64,000 nucleotides of DNA from Asticcacaulis sp. AC466 (GTDB lineage: Bacteria > Pseudomonadota > Alphaproteobacteria > Caulobacterales > Caulobacteraceae), in NCBI RefSeq assembly GCF_000495815.1, contig NZ_AWGE01000001.1, forward strand, positions 310,001 through 374,000, in the 5' to 3' direction. Shown piece by piece: positions 52,501 through 61,399 of the stretch; the stretch's first letter is position 1, and each line of letters begins with the position of its first letter. Below the pieces are notes generated by a model. That model was not told where the DNA came from. It saw nothing but the letters and a program-made list of their open reading frames with translations, and did not search any database. Position numbers and translations under genes: made by a program.

Positions 52501-52727
52501 TTTATCAGCGTGGCGATGGCGTCGCATTGAACCTCAGCGAGGCCTACAAGTGGATGCGTATTGCCGCCAATAATGGTGACAAGGATGCGCCGAAATATGT
52601 CGACGATCTGGCGGCTCAGCTCAGTGAAAGCGAGCGGACGCGTGCAGATATTGCCGTTGCCAACTTCACCCCAATCAGCGACGGAACACCCCTGCTGGCC
52701 GCTCCGGCAGGGTTAGAAGGTAGATAA
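49515..52727 (+). CDS. podJ: PodJ-like polar organelle development protein
   Basis: A 1070-residue polarity scaffold. The first ~35 residues (WSVKGIDAKAREVAKDLARRSGMTLGEWLN, landmark) match the PodJ N-terminal signature. A disordered acidic/basic linker follows, then a long heptad-like coiled coil from about 150 to 590 (many LERSEA, RIEQSEKRSADAIERLG-like repeats). An acidic, proline-rich stretch comes next. A single TM helix lies at about 835-855 (SSIAMGLVAVGATGLVVAN), and periplasmic Sel1-type repeats occupy about 880-1045. PodJ recruits pilus and other polar factors and marks the new pole. Unlike Caulobacter PodJ, the protein ends soon after the Sel1 repeats, so the terminal peptidoglycan-binding domain seems absent. 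Confidence 0.88.
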   Translation: MSANAPWSVKGIDAKAREVAKDLARRSGMTLGEWLNQMILQGEDVAALISRERSRAEAPVHAVRRGPEPQIQYDEEDYEAEIAPRARRAPIYREVGYNELSGGRMARNEDRNDGRKTAAPFSSAAQPLSSRDLRRKSIFEDRPRYDDGHRAEEAEYETASTDLNRVARALETLGSRIENSETRSATAVRGVSHAVESVLSRLERSEAAHAETKDRIEEQTQGVLSSFERIARAEEDQGAIARRLEQAERLIDAQAERLEGLSGHLREERDRVAGLEDRLKSPEAGEPLRAVEGALGRLANQLYEGEARTRDTLKDVRGDMVGLSHRIAQVELRDPDRSAQILIDKVVAQLAHRLEAAEAQTTGAIKTLEQAFKSLDGRLNRVEDGGDVSDPEAMRSLTGLAADLSRRVEESRQDLLNALQTGKQETIELAVKVVGERIEQSEKRSADAIERLGKDVVRIADTFNRRVASVEATNRDGLSRLGGDVQRLSDSIEGRIGRSENQHAQALERLGGEIARISERLNTKLVDSERRTAQVLGAVSEQLEQNRDHVRSDLSERIRQSEARTAKLLEDTRTRIDARLAKVQTESLLKEAEPRAARAVAPEPEPRVLPNPFENVAAAFTPDVKAAPIPEAVIDGFEEPEQDVYTAQFDAPEPDMAETPQDERFDLTGEVLRPVTRFANSDFKPDFDPFEEDDLEADLVAPEPAPLHVEKSAAQAVSPAIDEDDSDPFADIEVSRKTAPRSVSFAESHPAPSTSSQSPFDDDDDLPVGEAVSMSTRDALAAARAAVRASMEGDSLGTLKSGPSRSRGIKPDPSGKGKAVAKPGSTFSNTLKASSIAMGLVAVGATGLVVANKLSDDKKAPIPIVASALTVSQPSDTPNLANLKTRYELADQALRAKDPKAVEALKMVANQGYAPAQYRLGQIYKGDEKIIPIDLSEARAWFKRAAEGGVPNAMFTLGAMYYEGDGGVQDRPTAAMWFREAAKRGVVDSQFNLATLYQRGDGVALNLSEAYKWMRIAANNGDKDAPKYVDDLAAQLSESERTRADIAVANFTPISDGTPLLAAPAGLEGR

Positions 52728-52786
52728 TTCGCATTTTGTTCCAATGTGACTTGTGCCACGCAGTCGCCGCGCGTTAAGATTCCTGC

Positions 52787-55738
52787 GTGAGTGACGACGT
52801 AACCCTGACAGCTTCCGATGCGCCCGTCTGGTGGGCTGAGTACGCCCCGAAGGCGGCGCTGGGCTATTCGCCGGTTCGCGCCTGCATAGCGGGGGATGAA
52901 AATCGCGATATTTCGCCAACGGAACTGCGTGAACTGTGGGGGCGGCAACCCCTGATCGTTGCCAATGCTGCGCTTTTGCGGACGCGCCTGTTTGGCAATC
53001 GTAGTCACCGGGAAGCGCGCCATTTCGATGTGCTGGAGTTGTTCGCCTTCGTTCGCCCTGCGCACTTCTGTGCGCCGTCTGTCGCCGGCCTGGCCCTGGC
53101 CTGCGGCTACGCCGAACCGCAAACGCCAGAGGCGCAGGCGCACGTCCTGTTCGACGTCATTACCCATTTATGTGAACTATTGAAGTCGTCGCCGCTCGGT
53201 GTCCGGCTTGTCGCCCAATCCGGTATACGGCTTATGGAAAAGCAGGGATGGGCGTGGGCGCCCATGCTTCAGGCCGTGCTGGATGCCACTGAGATTCCGC
53301 CGGACTATATTGCCCCGCCAGCCCTCGACGTTTGGTCATTACTGGAAGAGTGGGAGGATCAGGCGCCCGAAGGTCAGCCGCGTACGGTCTCCTTAAGCGA
53401 AGAAGAGGTGGGGGCAGCGCTTGACGCCGATTTGGCGCGCGCGGGTCTCGATGAACGGCGGCCGGAGCAGCGTGCCTTTGCCATGCGTGCACGCGACATC
53501 TTTGCACCGAAGTTCGTCAAGGACCAGCCGAACATGTTGCTGGCCGAAGCCGGCACCGGCGTGGGCAAAACCCTTGGTTACCTGGCGCCGGCCCATGCCT
53601 GGGCGCGCAAGGCGCAGGGCCAGGTGTGGATTTCAACGTTCACAAAAGCGCTGCAAAAACAGATTTATAACGACACGCACGCCTTGTTTGAACATCCGTC
53701 AGAACGTGCCGAACAGGTGGTGGTACGTAAAGGACGCGAAAATTATCTCTGTCTTCTCAATTTTCAGGAAAGGTTGAATAATGCCCACAGCCAGCCCGAA
53801 CTGATCATGGCTGTGCTGATGGCGCGCTGGGTCCTTTATAGTCGCGATGGCGACATATTAAGCGGGGATTTCCCCACCTGGCTGCCATCTCTTTTGCCGC
53901 CGACGTCGCCGGCCCATGTCTTTCAGACCCTGACGCCCTCGGCGCTGGTCGATCGGCGCGGCGAATGCACCTATGCCGCCTGTCCGCACTATCGTGTCTG
54001 CTTCATCGAAAAGTCGGTGCGCAAGGCCAAATCCGCGTCGCTGGTCATTGCCAACCATGCCTTGGTGATGGCGCAGGCGGCCTACGACCTGCGTGACATC
54101 GCGCGGGCAGAAATGCAGGCGGAACTGAATGGCGAGGACGTCCAGGACGAAGTGGCGGTGCCGGCCCTGTCGCGTCTCATATTCGATGAAGGCCACCATG
54201 TGTTCGAAGCCGCCGATTCGGCCTTCGCCACGCGACTGTCCGGTCTGGAAGCCTTCGAACTGCGCCGTTGGATTCGCGGCAATGAAGGCCGGTCTCGCAG
54301 AGGACGCGGGCTTGAGGCACGTCTGGGCGATCTGCTGGCCGGCGACGATGCCTCGAAACAGGCCATGCAGGAACTGGTGCGTGCGGCCGCCTTACTGCCG
54401 GCGGAAGGGTTTTCCCAACGCATTACCGTGCGAACCCAGGATGGCGGCGGGCTCGACCCGGTGGGGCCCGTTGAAGCGCTTTTGGTCGAAGTTTACAAGC
54501 AGATAGACATACGTCTGGGTGAGGTGCGCGTGCGCACCAAGTTTTCACCGGACAATGAGCAGGGCGGCGAATGTGAGGCCCATCCCTGTCTGGAAGGCGT
54601 TGCACTGGCGGCCAAGACGGCGGCGCGGGCCCTGGCGGCTATCGAAGCGCCTTTGTTGGCCCTGGTACGCGCCTTGGAAGACCGGCTGACGACCGGTGGG
54701 ACGGAACTGGAACCGGCGGACCGTATCCGGATCGAAGGCGCCCTGCGCGGGCTTGAGCGGCGGGCGCGAATGCTGCTGCCGGCGTGGCGCGCCTTGTTGC
54801 AGCAAATGACCATGGACGAGGACCCGTTACAGGATCCGTCTCTGCCGGGCCGGAGCCCGGAGGCGGCGCAGACCATCGACTGGTTTTCGACCGAAGTCAT
54901 TCGTGGGCGTGTGGTCGATGTCTGCTTGAACCGGCACTATGTCGACCCATCCCTGCCTCTGGCTGAATATGTGCTGAAGCCGGCGCACGGCGTGCTGATT
55001 GCCTCCGCGACGTTAAGTGACGGCACGCGTGAAGCGTCGGAAGGCGATATCTTTGGCCTGGCGCGGCAACGGACCGGCGCCAATCATCTTGTTATGGGTG
55101 CAAAGACGGTCCGCGTCGCGTCACCGTTTGATTATGCCTCCCAGGCGCGTTTGTTCGTAGTTACCGACGTATCGCGCGAAGACGCACGCGCTGTTGGCGC
55201 CGCTATGCAGGCTCTATTTATTGCTGCCAAAGGCGGCGCGCTCGGCCTGTTCACCGCTATCAGGCGTTTGCGCGCCGTCTATGAGCAAATCAACCGGCCG
55301 CTGGGTGAACAGGGGCTTTCGCTTTACGCCCAACATGTCGATCCGCTGGACGTCTCCGACCTGATCAGCGTCTTCCGCGCCGAACATCATTCCTGCCTGC
55401 TCGGCACTGACGCCGTGCGTGACGGCGTCGATGTGCCTGGTCAGGCCCTTCGCCTGATTGCGTTCGATCGTATTCCCTGGCCGCGGCCGGATACTTTGCA
55501 CCGGGCCCGGCGCCAACATTTCGGCATGAAGGTCTATGATGACGCCCTGACCCGTGCCAAGCTGGCCCAGGCCTTCGGCCGCCTGATCCGCCGCCGCGAC
55601 GACAAGGGCGTGTTCGTCATGCTCGATTCCGCCGCGCCGACACGCCTGTTTTCCGGTCTGCCCGAGGGCGTGCTGATCCAGAGGTGCACCCTGGCCGAAG
55701 CCATTGCCGCCATTGAGATGTTCCTCTATCCCAATTGA
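52787..55738 (+). CDS. ATP-dependent DNA helicase of the DinG/XPD type
   Basis: A 983-residue superfamily-2 helicase. Walker A AEAGTGVGKT is at 253-262 and the DEAH-variant box DEGH at 467-470. Four cysteines of the XPD-type iron-sulfur cluster are visible: GRENYLC, then C394, C399 and C405 in CTYAACPHYRVC. C-terminal motifs GTDAVRDGVDVPGQAL and QAFGRLIRRRDDKGVFV complete the second RecA domain. The first ~230 residues precede the helicase core and I do not recognise them. It acts in DNA repair or R-loop/G4 resolution by family analogy. GTG is the start. It follows podJ by 60 bp. Confidence 0.85.
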   Translation: MSDDVTLTASDAPVWWAEYAPKAALGYSPVRACIAGDENRDISPTELRELWGRQPLIVANAALLRTRLFGNRSHREARHFDVLELFAFVRPAHFCAPSVAGLALACGYAEPQTPEAQAHVLFDVITHLCELLKSSPLGVRLVAQSGIRLMEKQGWAWAPMLQAVLDATEIPPDYIAPPALDVWSLLEEWEDQAPEGQPRTVSLSEEEVGAALDADLARAGLDERRPEQRAFAMRARDIFAPKFVKDQPNMLLAEAGTGVGKTLGYLAPAHAWARKAQGQVWISTFTKALQKQIYNDTHALFEHPSERAEQVVVRKGRENYLCLLNFQERLNNAHSQPELIMAVLMARWVLYSRDGDILSGDFPTWLPSLLPPTSPAHVFQTLTPSALVDRRGECTYAACPHYRVCFIEKSVRKAKSASLVIANHALVMAQAAYDLRDIARAEMQAELNGEDVQDEVAVPALSRLIFDEGHHVFEAADSAFATRLSGLEAFELRRWIRGNEGRSRRGRGLEARLGDLLAGDDASKQAMQELVRAAALLPAEGFSQRITVRTQDGGGLDPVGPVEALLVEVYKQIDIRLGEVRVRTKFSPDNEQGGECEAHPCLEGVALAAKTAARALAAIEAPLLALVRALEDRLTTGGTELEPADRIRIEGALRGLERRARMLLPAWRALLQQMTMDEDPLQDPSLPGRSPEAAQTIDWFSTEVIRGRVVDVCLNRHYVDPSLPLAEYVLKPAHGVLIASATLSDGTREASEGDIFGLARQRTGANHLVMGAKTVRVASPFDYASQARLFVVTDVSREDARAVGAAMQALFIAAKGGALGLFTAIRRLRAVYEQINRPLGEQGLSLYAQHVDPLDVSDLISVFRAEHHSCLLGTDAVRDGVDVPGQALRLIAFDRIPWPRPDTLHRARRQHFGMKVYDDALTRAKLAQAFGRLIRRRDDKGVFVMLDSAAPTRLFSGLPEGVLIQRCTLAEAIAAIEMFLYPN

Positions 55739-55791
55739 CCTTTGCCAGGCTCTGTGGCTTTTGGTTAATGTACCAGTCCGGGGGAGCCGCC

Positions 55792-56862
55792 ATGTCTGAC
55801 ACCAACGACATCACCCTGCCGCCGAAGCCGCAGAAAAAGCCCAGCCGTATAGGTCTGTTCGGGCCGTTCGCGGCCTTGCTCCTCGTCTTCGCTGCGTGGT
55901 CCGGCTACTGGTTCTATACCGCCAATCAGGTGCAGGCTCGCGTGCTGGCCCACCAGAAGAGCCTGATCAATGCCGGCTATCAGGCCAGTTTCGATCCTGT
56001 CCAGGTGCGCGGCTATCCGTACCGGATGTATCTCGATTTCCGCAATGTCACCGTGGTGTCGCCGGTCGGGCGCGGTTTTTCTGCGCCTGTCGTGCAGGCC
56101 GAGGCCAATGCCTACGCCCTCGATAAATGGATCGCGGAGGCGCCCGAAGGCCTGACCCTATTCCGTGGCCGCCCGGCGGGTGTCGACCTTGGCAAGCTGG
56201 TCATTACCGGCCGCAGCCTGAAGGCCAGCGTTTCCGGGCTCAATCACCCGATTTACAACGTCGCTCTCCAAGGCGTGGGCCTGACTTTGACGCCGTCCGA
56301 TCCGGCACATCCGTTCACCTTTTCGTCGGCGGAAAACTTCGAGGCCTATCTGCGTCCCAATGCGGCCGATAGCGATGCCGCCGATATGCTGATCCGCGTC
56401 ATCGGCGCCAAGGGACAGCCGCACAGCCTGGTCGGCGATCTGTCGCCGCAAAAGCCGTTGTCCCTTCATGTCGAAGCGACGGTCAACCGTATGAAGGCGT
56501 TCCAGGGCGAAAACTTCGCCGACAGCCTGAAGACATGGAGCGCCAATGGCGGTGCAATCAAGGCGTATAAGGCCAAATTGACGGCTGGCGATCTCAATGT
56601 CTTCACCACTGCCGACACCCTGACGCTTGACACGACATCACACCTTCAAGGCAAGATGAATGTTGAGATGTCAGGTACGTTCAATCCTATCGACGTATTG
56701 GGGGCCTTGCGCCTGATATCCCAGGAAAATATGACCCTGGCGCGGCCGGTGTTGAACCTGACCCTGGCGACCCAGGGCACGCAGAGGTTCGTTGTTGAGT
56801 TTCATAATGGTGGCGCCTATGTCGGCAGCCTAAAAGTTTCAGATGCACCTATACTGCCGTAA
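55792..56862 (+). CDS. DUF2125 domain protein
   Basis: A 356-residue protein with a single TM helix (FGPFAALLLVFAAWSGYWFYT, residues ~22-42) and a large extracytoplasmic part. Landmarks are AGYQASFDPVQVRGYPYRMYLDFRNV and repeated beta-strand segments typical of DUF2125, an alphaproteobacterial family of unknown function. GGGGGAG precedes the ATG at 55792; the upstream frame overlaps the helicase end. It is likely co-transcribed with the helicase gene, which ends 53 bp upstream. Confidence 0.82.
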   Translation: MSDTNDITLPPKPQKKPSRIGLFGPFAALLLVFAAWSGYWFYTANQVQARVLAHQKSLINAGYQASFDPVQVRGYPYRMYLDFRNVTVVSPVGRGFSAPVVQAEANAYALDKWIAEAPEGLTLFRGRPAGVDLGKLVITGRSLKASVSGLNHPIYNVALQGVGLTLTPSDPAHPFTFSSAENFEAYLRPNAADSDAADMLIRVIGAKGQPHSLVGDLSPQKPLSLHVEATVNRMKAFQGENFADSLKTWSANGGAIKAYKAKLTAGDLNVFTTADTLTLDTTSHLQGKMNVEMSGTFNPIDVLGALRLISQENMTLARPVLNLTLATQGTQRFVVEFHNGGAYVGSLKVSDAPILP

Positions 56863-56957
56863 TACTGCAACTATGCGTATTTTGGCCTAAACAAGACTTG
56901 AGAACGCAGATGTAAGCGCTTAGGTTGGCCGCCTGCGCCTAACCCGGAACCTGTGCC

Positions 56958-57761
56958 TTGAGTAGTTTAGCCGACCTTCGCACCCAGATCGATGCCCTCG
57001 ATACTGAGCTTTTGCGCCTTATCGATGCGCGCGCCGCCCTGGGGCAGGCCATAGGCGAAGCCAAGGCGAAGGAAGAGGGGACGAACCGGCAAGTTTCACT
57101 CCTGCGGCCCGACCGTGAGGCCCTGCTGATCCGCAAGCTGATCGCCATGCCGCGAAAGGCCGCCTCCGAAGCCGTGGTGGTGCGTATCTGGCGGGAGCTG
57201 ATTTCTGAAAACCTGCGCATTCAAGGCGCGGCGCACGGCGGTCTTCACCTGAATATGAGCGCAGGCGAACATTCCAAGGAAGTCCTTGTGTGGGCGCGCG
57301 AACGGTTCGGTTTTGCCCCGTCCTTCGGTTATGTCAACGATGCCACGGCCGCCATTCAGGCGGCGCGCGATGTCCGTCAGATTTCCGTCCTGTCGCTTGA
57401 TCCCCGTAGCGGCGCGTGGTGGGCCCGACTGCTGGCCGAACCGAAGGTGCGCATTATCGCCGCCTTGCCGGAATTGACGTTGAAAATTGCGGGCGCCCGG
57501 CCACATGCCGTGGCGCTCGCTGCTATTCAGCCGGAACCCACGGGCGATGACCTGACATTCTGGGTCAGCGATTCCCGCGAACACGAAAATAAAATCGTCG
57601 AACATCTTAGCCTGCGCGGTTTCGCGGCCGAATGGCTTTGCACCGCGCAGGGTTTGAAGCTATTTGGCCTTATCGGCTACGTGCAGGAAAACGACGAGCG
57701 CCTGGCGGCGGACAGCCTGGGCAGCCTGTCGGGCATTATCGGCGCGGCGCCTCGTATTTAG
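56958..57761 (+). CDS. Chorismate mutase with prephenate-dehydratase-like C-terminal region
   Basis: A 267-residue protein. Residues 1-95 form an AroQ chorismate mutase helix bundle (LRTQIDALDTELLRLIDARAALGQAIGEAK; REALLIRKL; RIWRELISENLRIQ). The remainder (FGYVNDATAAIQAARD to the end) resembles a prephenate-dehydratase half but lacks the typical GxxGT(F/Y)S(E/H)xA and TRF motifs, so dehydratase activity is doubtful. The start is TTG at 56958. hisC follows after 12 bp. In alphaproteobacteria hisC-type genes often sit with aromatic-acid genes and can serve both histidine and phenylalanine/tyrosine routes. Confidence 0.82.
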   Translation: MSSLADLRTQIDALDTELLRLIDARAALGQAIGEAKAKEEGTNRQVSLLRPDREALLIRKLIAMPRKAASEAVVVRIWRELISENLRIQGAAHGGLHLNMSAGEHSKEVLVWARERFGFAPSFGYVNDATAAIQAARDVRQISVLSLDPRSGAWWARLLAEPKVRIIAALPELTLKIAGARPHAVALAAIQPEPTGDDLTFWVSDSREHENKIVEHLSLRGFAAEWLCTAQGLKLFGLIGYVQENDERLAADSLGSLSGIIGAAPRI

Positions 57762-57773
57762 AGACTTAAAAAC

Positions 57774-58871
57774 ATGACCAACAAAATTGCTCCCGCCCCG
57801 AAAGCGGGCATATTGGATATCGCCCCCTATGTCGGCGGCAAGTCGAAGATCGACGGTGTGGCCGAACCGATCAAGCTGTCGTCGAATGAGAACGCGCTGG
57901 GCTGTTCGGCGCGCGCCATCGAAGCCTACGAAAAGGCGAAGGAAAAGCTGTTCCGCTACCCGGACGGCCACGCCGCACCATTACGCGCCGCCGTCGCCCA
58001 ATATCACGGACTGGAACCGGAACGGCTCGTCTTCGGTAACGGATCGGACGAAGTCTTTGCCCTTTTGAACCAGGTCTATCTCGAAGCCGGTGACAATATC
58101 GTCACGGGTGAGCATGGTTTCCTGGCCTACCGCATCAGCGCCCTGGCGTGCCAGGCCGAGGTAAAGCTGGCTGAAGAACCGGACCAGCGCGTGTCGATAG
58201 ATGCCCTGCTGGACCTGGTCGATGACCACACCAAGATTGTTTACATCTCCAACCCGGCCAATCCGACGGGGACGTGGAACACGCCCGAAGAACTTGCCGA
58301 CCTGCGCGCGCGCCTTGACCCGTCGATCCTGTTGGTCATAGACGAAGCCTATGCCGAATTCGTCGATGAACCGACCTGGGCGACGGCTTTCCCGCTGGCT
58401 CGTCACGCCGATAATGTGATCGTAACGCGCACCTTTTCGAAAATTCACGGTCTGGCCGGATTGCGGATCGGGTTCGGATACTGTCCGGTCGATGTCATCG
58501 CCGCTATCGACCGCATCCGCCTGCCGTTCAATGCCAACCTGCCGGCGCAATTCGCCGCCGTGGCAGCACTTGAGGACGCGGTACACATCGAAGCGTCGCG
58601 CCAGCAAATCCTCAACTGGCATCCCCGCCTGCGTCAGGCGATCGCAGGCATGGGGTTCGATATCCGCAAAGGGATCGGTAATTTCGTCCTGATCTATTTC
58701 CGCGATGCCGAAGAAGCCGCCCGTGCCAATGAATTCCTCATGTCGCAGGGATTGATTGTGCGTCATGTCGCAAATTACGGCCTGCCGCAGGCCCTGCGCG
58801 TCACCATTGGGAAAGACTCGGAAAACGAGGCCTTTCTTGAGGCGCTGAGCCGTTTCGCCGCCACGCGCTAA
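57774..58871 (+). CDS. hisC: Histidinol-phosphate aminotransferase
   Basis: A 365-residue PLP aminotransferase that makes histidinol phosphate. Fold-type-I markers are SSNENALGCS, FGNGSDEVF, ISNPANPTGTWN, VIDEAYAEFVD and the Schiff-base lysine in RTFSKIHGLAGLRIGFG. The 12-bp gap to the chorismate mutase gene indicates an operon and suggests it also works in phenylalanine/tyrosine formation. The start at 57774 is usual for the family. A possible long-loop terminator lies at 58882-58919. Confidence 0.92.
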   Translation: MTNKIAPAPKAGILDIAPYVGGKSKIDGVAEPIKLSSNENALGCSARAIEAYEKAKEKLFRYPDGHAAPLRAAVAQYHGLEPERLVFGNGSDEVFALLNQVYLEAGDNIVTGEHGFLAYRISALACQAEVKLAEEPDQRVSIDALLDLVDDHTKIVYISNPANPTGTWNTPEELADLRARLDPSILLVIDEAYAEFVDEPTWATAFPLARHADNVIVTRTFSKIHGLAGLRIGFGYCPVDVIAAIDRIRLPFNANLPAQFAAVAALEDAVHIEASRQQILNWHPRLRQAIAGMGFDIRKGIGNFVLIYFRDAEEAARANEFLMSQGLIVRHVANYGLPQALRVTIGKDSENEAFLEALSRFAATR

Positions 58872-58881
58872 AATCGACAAT

Positions 58882-58919
58882 CGCAAACCCGTCTGCGCAT
58901 AAATGTCGCGGGGTTTGCG
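58882..58919 (+). terminator. Possible terminator after hisC
   Basis: CGCAAACCC (58882-58890) pairs with GGGTTTGCG (58911-58919) around a 20-base loop. The T run after it is short, so it may be only a weak terminator or a stabilising hairpin. Confidence 0.4.
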
Positions 58920-58970
58920 GTTTCGCGTTGTGCTATCTATACTGGCCGTTCGCGTTGCAGAAGAGTAGCC

Positions 58971-60071
58971 ATGCCTGATCAAACCGCCCCAGCCCCTACG
59001 TTAAAAGTCGCCTTTGGACAGGGCTTCCTGAAGGATTGCTGGTGGTTCGCTGCCCTGTCCAGCGATCTTATTGCCGGTAAACTGCAACGCTATGTCTTTC
59101 TGGGTGAACCTGTCCTGCTGGGTCGCGATCTGGATGGTCGGGTTTATGCTATCCGCGATATCTGCCCGCACCGCGCTGCGCCTTTGTCGGCGGGGGAAAT
59201 GGTCCGGGACGGTCGCGGCGGCGCTTGCGTCGTGCAATGTCCGTATCATGGCTGGACCTTCGATACGTCTGGAACCTGCAAATCCGTGCCGTCACTCACG
59301 CCGGATCAGGAAATGGACGTGGAGAAGATACGCGTGCGCAACTACTCGGTTCGCGAACAGCAAGGCATCGTATGGATATACATGACCGCCGATGCCCGTC
59401 GTCCGACCGAACCCGATCATGAGCCGCCGCACTTGCCCGGTGTTGTCGGCGGCAAGCCTATTATCGTCGAGACCATGGATTTCGATTCCCATATCGATCA
59501 CGCCGTTGTCGGTCTTATGGACCCGGCGCATGGCCCCTATGTGCATCAGCAATGGTGGTGGCGCTCGGCCAAGAAGCAATTGTCCAAGACCAAGGCGTTC
59601 GAACCGCGGGAATTCGGGTTTTCGATGATCCGGCACAAGCCATCATCTAACAGCCGTGCATACAAGATTTTGGGCGGCGCGCCAGCAACCGAAATCACCT
59701 TCCGGCTGCCCGGCATCCGCTATGAGCACATAGAGGTGGGGCCAAAGCAGGTGCTGGGCCTGACCTGCCTGACGCCGCTCGACGATAAGACGACGCGCAT
59801 CACCCAGATCTTCTGGTCCGATCATGGGCTGTTCCGTTTTATCTCACCGCTGTTCCGCTATGGCGCCAAGGCCTTCCTCAAGCAGGACGGCGATATGGTG
59901 AACCTGCAAAACGAGGGTCTGAAATACGACCCGTCGCTGTTGTGGATCGATGACGCGGACACCCAGGCCAAATGGTACCAGCAGCTCAAGAAGGAATGGA
60001 TGGCGTCGCGCGCCGAACAGCGCCCCTTCGTCAATCCGGTCAAGGCCACCACCCTGAAATGGACATCGTAA
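58971..60071 (+). CDS. Rieske [2Fe-2S] aromatic ring-hydroxylating oxygenase, alpha subunit
   Basis: A 366-residue oxygenase. The Rieske cluster ligands are CPH in ICPHRAAPL and CPYH in VQCPYHGWTFD (about residues 61-100). The mononuclear iron site is DPAHGPYVH, a DxxHxxxxH set near 183-191, preceded by DSHIDHAVVG. It resembles the VanA-like single-component group; a separate reductase is not in the window. The substrate is unknown. It is a stand-alone gene between hisC and a GT87-like gene. Confidence 0.85.
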   Translation: MPDQTAPAPTLKVAFGQGFLKDCWWFAALSSDLIAGKLQRYVFLGEPVLLGRDLDGRVYAIRDICPHRAAPLSAGEMVRDGRGGACVVQCPYHGWTFDTSGTCKSVPSLTPDQEMDVEKIRVRNYSVREQQGIVWIYMTADARRPTEPDHEPPHLPGVVGGKPIIVETMDFDSHIDHAVVGLMDPAHGPYVHQQWWWRSAKKQLSKTKAFEPREFGFSMIRHKPSSNSRAYKILGGAPATEITFRLPGIRYEHIEVGPKQVLGLTCLTPLDDKTTRITQIFWSDHGLFRFISPLFRYGAKAFLKQDGDMVNLQNEGLKYDPSLLWIDDADTQAKWYQQLKKEWMASRAEQRPFVNPVKATTLKWTS

Positions 60072-60133
60072 ACCGGCCTTGAGCCGAAATTTACCATTTC
60101 CTGCTTTGATGCGGTCCTGTTCCGGAGACCGCC

Positions 60134-61393
60134 TTGGCCGACGCCTCAAAATTTTCGCAGCTGCGTGACGCCCATTGGCTCGACGCCAAGAGCGTCCGTT
60201 TCTGGGCGCTTATGCTGCTGTTGGTCGATCTGTTTCCTATCATCTTCCGGCTGTTGACCGGAGATGGCCTGATCGACAGGAACGGGATGCCGTTCGGCGG
60301 CGACTATATCAGCTTCTTTGCTGCCTCCAGACTGGCCTTGTCGGGCCATGCCGCCGATGCGTGGCGGCCGGAATTGCACCATGCCGCCGAAACCGCCGTG
60401 TTCAGCCGCGACCTCGGTTACTGGGCCTTCTTCTATCCGCCGCCCTATCTGTTGCTCTGCCTGCCTTTGGGGCTGGTCTCGTACGGCTGGTCGGCGGTCA
60501 TCGCGCTCGGGACCACCACCGGCCTCATGCTGGCGATAGTTCGCACCTGGCTTGCGCGCATGATGGTGGGAGTGAAAGCAGACGGGGCCCGGGCGATATG
60601 GCTGCCTCTGATCGCCTTCCCCGGCATATGGATGAACATCGCCTGTGGCCAGAACGCCGCCCTGACGACGGCCATCATGGCGGGCGGGTGTCTGCTTTTG
60701 CAACGGGCGCCAGTTGCGTCGGGTTTGGTATTCGGCCTGCTGATCATAAAGCCGCAACTGGCGCTCGCCTTGCCGTTTGTGCTGGCCGCGTCCGGGCGCT
60801 GGAAAACCTTTTTCGCGGCGGGCGTAAGCGCGTTTGCTCTGTGCCTGGCGGCGTGGCTCGTTTTCGGTACTGAGGGCTATCTGGCATTTTTTGCCAATAG
60901 CGCGCTGGCTCGGGCGACCCTGGATCAAGGGTTCGTCGACGCCGCCAAGATGCAGAGTCTGTTCGGCGCTTTGAAAACCCTGGGCCTGCCCAATGTGGTG
61001 GCTTACGTGGCGCAAATCCTGCTGGCCGGGATTGTTTTGGCCCGCGCTGGCTGGATAGCCGTACGGCTAAGGCCCGATGCCCTGGCCTTCGGCGCACTGC
61101 TGGCTTCAGCCAGCCTGCTGGTTAGCCCCTTCCTGCTCGATTACGACCTGTTGATGATCGTTCTGCCCTTAGGCTGGCTGATCCTTACCGGCGTGCGAGA
61201 GGGGTTCCGCCCTTATGAAAAATTGCTTTGCATATGGATATTCCTGCTGCCCGCCGTGGCGCGCGGACTGGCCGAGATCGTGCACGTACCGCTTGGCGCG
61301 CTGAGCGTATGCCTATTGTTCTGGCTGGTTCAGGGACGCATGGCAAAAACGGCGGACATGAACATGTCCGCCGTTTTGAAACCGTCAACCTGA
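60134..61393 (+). CDS. GT87/DUF2029-like membrane glycosyltransferase
   Basis: A 419-residue protein with about ten TM helices, matching the DUF2029/GT87 group of polyprenol-phosphate-sugar-dependent transferases. The first loop contains GMPFGGDYISFFAASRLALSGHAADAW, where the conserved Asp (GGDY) is expected in catalysis. GPGSLVSP-like and LLVSPFLLDYDLLMIVLPLGW segments are further landmarks. The start is TTG at 60134 with GGAGA upstream. It is convergent with the TetR gene (stops six bases apart). The acceptor is unknown. Confidence 0.78.
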   Translation: MADASKFSQLRDAHWLDAKSVRFWALMLLLVDLFPIIFRLLTGDGLIDRNGMPFGGDYISFFAASRLALSGHAADAWRPELHHAAETAVFSRDLGYWAFFYPPPYLLLCLPLGLVSYGWSAVIALGTTTGLMLAIVRTWLARMMVGVKADGARAIWLPLIAFPGIWMNIACGQNAALTTAIMAGGCLLLQRAPVASGLVFGLLIIKPQLALALPFVLAASGRWKTFFAAGVSAFALCLAAWLVFGTEGYLAFFANSALARATLDQGFVDAAKMQSLFGALKTLGLPNVVAYVAQILLAGIVLARAGWIAVRLRPDALAFGALLASASLLVSPFLLDYDLLMIVLPLGWLILTGVREGFRPYEKLLCIWIFLLPAVARGLAEIVHVPLGALSVCLLFWLVQGRMAKTADMNMSAVLKPST

Positions 61394-61399
61394 TATGTA

